Assembly: GCA_024220525.1 (NCBI GenBank)
Contig: JAMYWO010000053.1
Location: 18,834 to 82,833, forward strand
DNA from: Cochliopodium minus
Lineage: Eukaryota; Discosea; Himatismenida; Cochliopodiidae
Direction: 5' to 3'
Length of the DNA stretch: 64,000 nucleotides
Made by a program: the position numbers and the translations under genes. The notes below the pieces were generated by a model. It saw nothing but the letters and a program-made list of their open reading frames with translations, made no database searches and was not told the DNA's origin. Positions 56,699 to 64,000 of this stretch are shown in pieces; the stretch's first letter is position 1; each line of letters opens with the position of its first letter.

Positions 56699-59244
56699 AT
56701 GAAATTTTCTTCTTTGTTCATTTTCTTAATATTTTGCATCTTTAAAATATATTCTATACCAGTATCAGGTATATAATAAAGAACATTTTCATTATTTCCT
56801 TTGGCATTTTTAATCAAAAAAAAAAATTTATATTCACAGTGATGGTCAGCTCATAAAAGAAAAAATTTATCAACAATTCTCATATTTTGACGAATTAATT
56901 GTATTCTCCTCCATCTATTTAGCTCCCATTAGATACCGTGACTAATGACGGACAATTGAATAATCAAGCTGCATTATTATCTCAAATGCAAACATTGAAA
57001 TCAGGAGGAGTGGATGGGATAATGGCAAGAAAGAACATTCCTCTTTTAAAAAACATTTGTTTTAAAAAAAAGAAAATTCTTCTGAAAATTCTTTTTTTTA
57101 TTTTTTTATTTTTAACAATTAAATTTAAAAAATAAAGACTGATGTTTGGTGGGGTATTGTTGAGAGAAATGGCCCTAAGCAGTATGATTGGAAAGCATAT
57201 TTGTTGTTGGCAGAAATGGCAAGAAACACAAGCTTGAAGATGCAAGTTGTAAATGATTAACTCTCCTTCCTTCTTTTCCAAATTAAAAGCTATTCATCAT
57301 AAAAATTATATTCTTAAAAAAAAAAAATCAGGTAATGTCTTTTCATAAATGTGGAACAAATGTTGGAGATGAATGTAAAAAAAAAACTTTTTTGAAAAAC
57401 TAATAATCCCATTAGGTTACGTAATAAATTTTTAATTTTTTTAATTTTTTAAATTTTTTTAAATTTTTTTTTTTAAAGTTTAAATTATTTTGAATAAATC
57501 TTTTTGTTTTAGATCACATTACCACAGTATGTTTTAGAAGTGGGAAAGAGGAATAGTGACATTTTTTACAAGGACTATGGTTATAATGCAGACGAAGAAT
57601 ATCTTAGTTTGGGAGTAGACAATGAAACTTTGTTCGAGGGAAGAAGTCCTCTTCAAATTTATGCTGATTTCATGCAAAGTTTTTCTGATAATTTCAAATC
57701 TTTTTTTCCGAACACCATCGACCAAATCCAAGTAAAAAAAAGAAATTAAAATAAAATAAAATAAAATAAAATAAATTTTGTAAAATAAAAAAATAAAAAT
57801 AAAAAATATTTGTAAAATCAATAGGTTGGATTAGGACCTGCAGGAGAGATGAGATATCCTTCTTATCAGTTACAAGATAATAAATGGTGAGATAATAAAT
57901 TTTTTTTAATTTTTTTTAAAATTCATCTTTTAATTTAGGCAATATTGGTAACAAAAATAACTTATTTTTTTTCATTTTTGAAATTTAATTTTAATTTTTA
58001 AAAAAAAGTGGAATAGGAGAATTTCAATGCAACGATAAATACATGCTTCAAAAGCTGAAGAATCATTCAATTCAAAATGGTTTTTCTTTTTACATTATTT
58101 ATTTTTATGATTTTTTCAAATTATTTTTTTTTTTAAATAGGACATCCTGAATGGGGAAAAGGAGCTCCTAGTAGTGCGGGAAATTATAATTCGCAACCTC
58201 CTTCGAGCGTACCTTTTTTCTCATCAAGTGGATTTGACAATTATTCCTCTTCTTAGTAAATATATAAATTTAAAAAATCATTATAACAAAAAAAATTTAT
58301 AACAAAAAAATATTAAAAATAAAAATTAATCAATCTTTTCAAAGCGGAAAATTCTTTTTGGAATGGTAAAATTTTTTTAAAAAAATTTAAACTTTATTAC
58401 TTGACTCTTCATCTCAGGTACTCCAACATGTTGAACAAACACGGAGAATTGATATTATGCGCTGCGAATAACATTTTTTCTCCTCATCACATCCATGTTG
58501 CTGCCAAAATTTCTGGTAAATCAAAAATATTAATAATAAAACAATAAATAATTTTAAAATATTTAAAAATGAAAAGGAATTCATTGGTGGTATGCTGACA
58601 ATTCTCATGCAGCGGAAGTAAAATTTAAATTTTTACAAGTAAAAAATTTTTTTGTTGAAAAAAATTTAAAAAGTTGACAGCAGGATATTACAACACAAAC
58701 AATGTTAATGCTTGTAAATTTTTTTTTTTATTCAAGAAATTAGGAAAATATGAATCAAATGATTAATTTAAATAAAAAAGATTACAATATTGCTCAAACT
58801 CTTAAAAAATGTAATGCTGCATTCGATTTCACTTGCTTGGAAATGAAAGATGCAAGCGATTGTGGCTCTAGACCCCAACAACTCGTCAAACAAGCCATAC
58901 AAGCATCCAATCAAGTTGGAGTACCATTTGGTGGTGAAAACGCTTTAAATTTTTGTTCAAATGGTAAAAAAAAATAAAAAAATAAAAAATTTTAACTGAA
59001 AAATAAAAAAATAAAATAATTTTTTTTAATTAGGATGTTACCAAGATGGTTTTGATGAGATTTATAAACAATCAACTCAATATGGAAACATTGAACTTTT
59101 CACTTTTTTAAGACTCTTTCCAGGTCTTTTGACAGGCAATAATTGGTACCAAATTTAATCATTTTTTTTTATTAAAATTTTTCTTCTTTCAAAATACAAA
59201 GGAACATGTTCAGATCGTTTGTATCAAGAATGCATAATGCATAG
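56699..59244 (+). CDS. Secreted beta-amylase (GH14)
   Basis: Beta-amylase releases maltose from the non-reducing ends of starch. Exon 1 (56699-56768) encodes a signal peptide (MKFSSLFIFLIFCIFKIYS). Assembled motifs: SVMLPLDTVTNDG, GGVDGIMTDVWWG, MSFHKCGTNVGD, GLGPAGEMRYPSY (catalytic Glu of the acid/base pair), GIGEFQC, GKFFLEWYSNML, VAAKISGIHWWY and GGENAL (second catalytic Glu). The final exon ends VSRMHNA with TAG. Length about 460 residues. Exons of 5 nt (56840-56844), 5 nt (57416-57420), 9 nt (about 57939-57947) and 21 nt (58345-58365) are required, and one intron (57025-57137) uses a GC donor. A secreted enzyme suggests external or phagosomal starch digestion. Confidence 0.93.
56840..56844 (+). 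other. 5-nt microexon (TGATG) of beta-amylase
   Basis: Lies between ttcacag and gtcagc. It turns exon 1 (70 nt, phase 1) into phase 0 and yields PVS-VM-LPLDTV, the conserved start of the GH14 barrel. Confidence 0.78.
57025..57137 (+). other. GC-AG intron in beta-amylase
   Basis: The donor is ATG|GCAAGA and the acceptor ataaag|ACTGAT. Splicing here joins GGVDGIM to TDVWWG, the GH14 signature; the nearest GT upstream would delete VDGIM. Confidence 0.75.
57416..57420 (+). other. 5-nt microexon (GTTAC) of beta-amylase
   Basis: Lies between cccattag and gtaata. Combined with the T of the previous exon it gives Cys-Tyr in VGDE-CY-ITLPQYV, matching the spacing of plant VGD...I.LPQWV, and restores phase 0. 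Confidence 0.78.
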
Positions 59245-59520
59245 TTCGTCAAATAAAATGGTTTTTCAAATTTTTTCAATTGTACGAATAAAAAGTTTTG
59301 ATTGATTATTTATATTTATTTTTATATTTTATTATTTAATTTGGTCCACTTCTTGGATAACAATATAAACTTCACAATTAATCGTTATTTTAAAATATAT
59401 ACCATATCACTTTGAACCACTAAAGATATTTATTTGCCTCAGATAAAAAGAAGAAATATTATAAATAAAAAAAAAAAAAAGAAAGTTTTGATATAATCGT
59501 ATACTTTCAAAAAAAAAAAA
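59245..59520. other. Intergenic
   Basis: 276 bp between the beta-amylase stop and the KCTD-like start, AT-rich with a poly-A run near 59510. Nothing else seen. Confidence 0.4.
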
Positions 59521-60417
59521 ATGAATAAAGAAGTACCATCTATGAATTTATGGATCAAACTAAATATTGGTGGAATAAAGTAATTTGAAAGAAAAAATAA
59601 ATTTTAAATTTTTACATTTATTTCTCTTCCTTTATAAACAACCAATAAAAGATATGAAACCTCTGCTGGTACCTTGATGAATGATCATGCTGGATCCAAT
59701 TGCATCTTCCACAGATTATTGTCGTATAAATATCCCAAAGATGATGAGGGTTACTTGTGTATAGGTAATAAAAAATATATATATATATATTTGTGAGGAA
59801 ATAAAGAAATATAACTGAGGAATTTTTAAAAGGAGAAAATATAATCAAGATACATGAGATATAGTTTAAAATATCTTTAAATTATAAAAATTAAAAAATT
59901 TATTTCATTTTTCAACAAAATATAATAAATTCTCAAATTTCAAAATACTAATAAAAAAATTAAATTTCTTCAAATTGTTTAAAAATAAATAAGATAGAAA
60001 TGGAAAATATTTCGAGCCAATACTAGATTTTTTGAGAACTGGAGAGTTTGTTGTGCCAAACGAAATGAGTCACGCAATGATTGTAAGATAAAAAAAATTA
60101 AAAAAAAATATATTCATTCAAAATCAAAAAAAAAGAAAAGGGAAGCAAAATATTTTAAAATAGAACTTCCTGATCCAAAAAAGAAAGTAGACAATCTTTT
60201 ACTTGTACAATCTTTTTTTGTATGTTTAAAGTCGGAAATTTCCGAACATCCTAAATGGGAGATCACTGGATCTCAATGGCCCTCTCACGAAAAACAACCT
60301 AAAATTGAATCTCCTGAACAGTTGTTGGATGCAATCAAGGATATTGGTTACACTGTTGTCACTTGTACTTCTTCTACTTCTAAATATTTCGAGAAATTTT
60401 ATGTTGTATTTCAATAA
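59521..60417 (+). CDS. KCTD-like BTB/T1-domain protein
   Basis: Four exons (59521 to about 59578, about 59652-59765, about 59993-60081, about 60129-60417) give about 170 residues. The BTB/T1 fold is clear: LWIKLNIGGIKYETSAGTL, FHRLLSYKYPKDDEGYLCID, RNGKYFEPILDFLRTGEFVV and REAKYFKIELPD. KCTD proteins form oligomers and often bridge CUL3 ubiquitin ligase to substrates. The C-terminal part (IKDIGYTVVTCTSS) is the short strand-helix region typical of small KCTDs. An exon-like stretch downstream (60511-60696) might extend it. Confidence 0.8.
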
Positions 60418-60510
60418 TTAAAATGTTGCGAAATAAAAAATAAGAAAAAATAAGAGAAAATAAAATAATTTTTTTGGTTCACAAGTATTTCAGAAATTTT
60501 CTAAAGGTTT

Positions 60511-60696
60511 TGAAAAGGAAGTGATTTCTTGTAATAAAATTTCTAGTATTGGTCCCTGCATTTGCAAAAGAAGAATGAAATACTCCCCTTTGCTTCCATA
60601 TTCATCAGATCTTCCGAAAATGTTTCTATTTGCTACTCTTGATGAGAACCTTTCTGTTGTTTCTTCTATTCTCAAAGTTAATCCAATCATGTAAAC
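60511..60696 (+). other. Possible extra exon downstream of the KCTD-like gene
   Basis: After an acceptor-like tatttcag (about 60493) the plus frame stays open to TAA near 60694, with content such as EVISCNKISSIGPCICKRRM. It could be an alternative last exon of the KCTD-like gene (an internal gtattt donor near 60406 is phase-compatible). The minus strand is also open. No known domain. Confidence 0.3.
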
Positions 60697-60699
60697 TGT

Positions 60700-61188
60700 T
60701 TAGTTCTTATCGTAGTTAATATTTTTTTATTCAAGCCAAGTCCTTGTTTTTCTTAATTTGAAGTCTCCAATTTCTTTAAAAAGATTTAAAAAATTTTTAC
60801 CATTAATAAGTTTTGAAAAAGTTAAATGAAGTAATTGAAATTCAATCTTCTTTTTTCTCTACCAAAGATTTTCTATTCTTATTCTGCACATTAGTTCTCG
60901 AATCAAGCAACTGATTGAAGTTAACAAAAATATTTTGCTTCTAAACTTCATTTAATATCTTCCCCAATTTTAGGAGAATATCATTAATTCAATTGAGATT
61001 TCATTTTCACAATATTAGAGGTTTTTGAGAAAAAGAAAAATTAAAAAAATGGTGAAAAGAATAAAAAAGGATGAAGGAAAAGGAAAATGTTTTTGGTTTC
61101 AAAATCTTTTATTTTAAACATCAAAATTATTTTTATATTACATTTTAAAAGTTAAAGATAGGGTTTTTTTTTTTTTCCTATTTCACTT
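60700..61188. other. Intergenic, partly shared with copy 1
   Basis: About 60966-61016 matches, in reverse, the block downstream of SAM-like copy 1 near 34330. No other gene is seen. Confidence 0.5.
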
Positions 61189-61590
61189 TCACAAAAAGAA
61201 TGGGGTTTCATAATTTCTGAAATTTTCACATCTTTTAGATCTAAGCCTGTAAAAGAAAAGATAGAGTTCAACAAGCTTTTCGATTTGAAATTGTTCAAAT
61301 TTAAAATCATTTTGAAGGAGTTCTAAACCCTCTTCTTCAGAAAAGATGAGAATGAAGGACATCCCATCTACTTCATCTTCTTTAAATCTTTTGGCTTCAG
61401 TTTTAAAACCTTTTGATTTGAGGAGATTATAAAGTTGAAACATGTCCAATGATCTTAGATGGAAGATCATCTTGTTTTCTCTTATGAAATTTGTCTTCAA
61501 CAATTGATAGTTCAATCCTTTTCCTTCATCAATTCTTTTTCTTTTAGATGAGCTTTTGGCTTTGATTCTCTTTGAGATTTGTTTATTCAT
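61189..61590 (-). CDS. Small SAM-like domain protein, copy 2
   Basis: An intronless ORF of 133 residues, about 89% identical to copy 1 at 33739-34146. The SAM-like core (FKTEAKRFKEDEVDGMSFI) is unchanged and substitutions cluster in the C-terminal third. It ends two residues earlier (FFL then TGA, where copy 1 has Cys). It lies downstream of actin on the same strand as actin, exactly as in copy 1, so it belongs to an inverted duplicate block. Strong conservation of the core points to selection. Confidence 0.72.
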   Translation of the reverse strand: MNKQISKRIKAKSSSKRKRIDEGKGLNYQLLKTNFIRENKMIFHLRSLDMFQLYNLLKSKGFKTEAKRFKEDEVDGMSFILIFSEEEGLELLQNDFKFEQFQIEKLVELYLFFYRLRSKRCENFRNYETPFFL

Positions 61591-62033
61591 TTTTGTGGTT
61601 AATTTTTTTTTATTTAATTTTAATTAGATTTTTTTTTTATTAAAATTTTTTCTTAAATTTCTAAATTGAATTTTAATTGATTTTTAATTTCCCTTTCGTA
61701 ATACGCCAAATGTTCAAGTGAAAAATACATTTTGGGTAACTAAAAACGAAATTCCCCAAAAGAAGATAATTCACAAAAATTTTTTTTATTTTTTTTAACC
61801 TAAATAAATTTCTTTCAAATTTTTAGTCATTTTTTCTTAAACAGTTTAATTAAAATGACAAAAAGATCAGATAAATCCGGTTTTGACAAAAATTTTTATT
61901 TTCTCAATAATTTGAATTATAATTGATTTTTAATTTCCCTTTAAAGAAGCAAATAATTTGAAACACATTAAATTTTCAAGTGTAAATTAGATTTTGGTCA
62001 ATTTAGTCAGTAATTAGCTTTTAATTTTTTAGA
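61591..62033. other. Upstream flank of SAM-like copy 2
   Basis: Contains, on the minus strand, two copies of GGGAAATTAAAAATCAAT (about 61672-61692 and 61921-61941) and one of TCAAAACCGGATTTAT (about 61872-61888). Copy 1 has one of each in the same order. Candidate promoter elements. Confidence 0.5.
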
Positions 62034-62570
62034 TCGACGGAAACTTTGTAGTCACGGATCTGATTCTCTCCAAACAAAAAGGGACAAAGGACACCTGTCA
62101 TACTTACGATGAGGACCAACTTCTTGAATTTCAAATCCAGAAAGAGACCTTCTCAGTCTTGGTTGGATCCACACACATCCCACTCAGAACTGTTTCTTTG
62201 GAAATATTAAAAGTAAAAAATAAAAAATAAAAATAAATTTTTAAAATACAAAATACAAAAATAAAAAAAAATAAAAAAAATAAAAAAATGAAAAAATAAA
62301 AAAAATAAACTTTAAAAAATAAAAAAAAACAAAAAAAATGAAAAGAAGAATTTGAATAATAACAAATAAAAATAAAATAATAAAATAATAAAATAATTAA
62401 AGTGTGAAAAATACCAATGACAGAGCCACACTGTACGCAGTTCTTGATCAACGAGATTTTACCAAGAAGGGACGTTCAAAAAGTGGCAGACGGAACAAAC
62501 CTTGCCAAGAATAGGATTGGGAAGCTGGCAAGAAGGGAAAAACCTTTCGTTGTTTGTGTTTTCCGTTGAT
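62034..62570 (+). other. Exon-like remnants between actin and SAM-like copy 2
   Basis: A well-formed plus-strand exon (62034-62213) follows a ttttttag acceptor and precedes a gtaaaa donor; it reads IDGNFVVTDLILSKQKG and later LLEFQIQKETFSVLVGST, somewhat C2-like. A second block (about 62402-62555) could contain NDRATLYAVLDQRDFTKKG but does not join in phase. No start exon is visible. Probably a fragment of a gene inserted into copy 2; copy 1 lacks it. Confidence 0.35.
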
Positions 62571-63085
62571 ACTCACTTATTTCAATAAGTATAACATAGG
62601 ATATTAATTAATGTATTATAATAAAAGTATGAAGATTCAACAAAATTTTTTAACTAAAATTTCAACATTCTATTAAAGAAATGTTTTGATTATTTGAAAT
62701 TTTTTTTATAAAACTTTATCGAGCAAACAGAAAAAACCAAGAATCGCATCGAAATTAAAACAAAAAATAAAATATTTTTCTTTCTAATTGAGATATGTCA
62801 TTCTCGGGCATAATGAGCACCCACAAAATTTTTTTTTTAAAAATCATTTGAATGCATTATAAAGATAAAGTGATTTCAATTGTAATCACCATGATTTAAA
62901 GCATTATTAAGAAATTTCGAATAATTCAAGATTTTTGCAATTTTTATAAAAAATATCACATTTGTATTGTTATCTTTTTTCTCACTACTTTTCTCTTCAA
63001 AAAGAAAAACACTTCAGTGGATTTCTTTATGAGATTAACAAAAGATATTTTTTTCAATTTTTTTTAATTTTTCTTTTATTGAAAC
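62571..63085. other. Actin 3' flank
   Basis: AT-rich, no ORF. The bases immediately after the actin stop are shared with copy 1. Confidence 0.4.

Positions 63086-64000
<915 letters not shown>

Overview
The window is nuclear DNA from an AT-rich, intron-rich unicellular eukaryote. The reasons are spliceosomal introns (mostly GT-AG, 40-300 nt, T-rich with ends like ttttag) in nearly every gene, and a repertoire of actin, vinculin/alpha-catenin-type protein, DEP-RasGEFs, a KCTD-like BTB protein, SPRY, SEL1 and ankyrin proteins. Together with a secreted GH14 beta-amylase this suggests a free-living amoeboid protist (Amoebozoa-like). That placement is inference; no species is identified. TAA, TGA and TAG all act as stops.

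Layout. 1-2 kb: a Lys/Pro/Thr-rich repeat exon and the 3' end of a RasGEF gene, abutting at a single-N junction. 2-20 kb: an unrecognised nuclear-like gene, KRR1 (rRNA processing), an SWSAP1-like RecA-fold protein, a SEL1 protein, an EEP nuclease carrying an internal RRM, an omega-like GST, an EF-hand/ankyrin protein, a KNOP1/SMAP-domain protein, a membrane SEL1 protein and phosphopantothenate-cysteine ligase. 20-31 kb: an SRPBCC protein, a large vinculin-family gene, a SPRY protein and the mitochondrial GTPase NOA1/YqeH. 31-43 kb: a 752-N gap ending in the last codons of an actin gene, a small SAM-like gene, two tandem DEP-RasGEF paralogues (the second truncated at another single N), a fragment of a bacterial-type tRNA CCA transferase and a zinc-ribbon/tandem-BRCT protein. 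43-51 kb: intronless HSP90, an unrecognised helical protein, two tandem fucosyltransferase-like type II membrane enzymes and a kappa-class GST. 52-64 kb: a RecD2-type helicase, beta-amylase, a KCTD-like BTB protein, a second SAM-like gene and a second actin gene running off the window.

Most interesting points: (1) extreme microexons (4, 5, 5, 9, 9, 13, 14 and 16 nt), supported by reading phase and by family alignment; (2) a likely U12-type AT-AC intron in NOA1 and a GC-AG intron in beta-amylase; (3) an RRM inside an EEP nuclease; (4) an intron-bearing eukaryotic RecD2; (5) an inverted actin/SAM-gene duplication about 29 kb apart; (6) three phase-incompatible gene junctions, all at (TAAAAA)n tracts, which look like assembly chimaeras rather than real fusions.

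There is no operon structure. Genes lie on both strands with 200-1500 bp of very AT-rich intergenic DNA. HSP90, actin, the SAM-like genes and the SEL1 gene at 6.8 kb lack introns in the visible parts.
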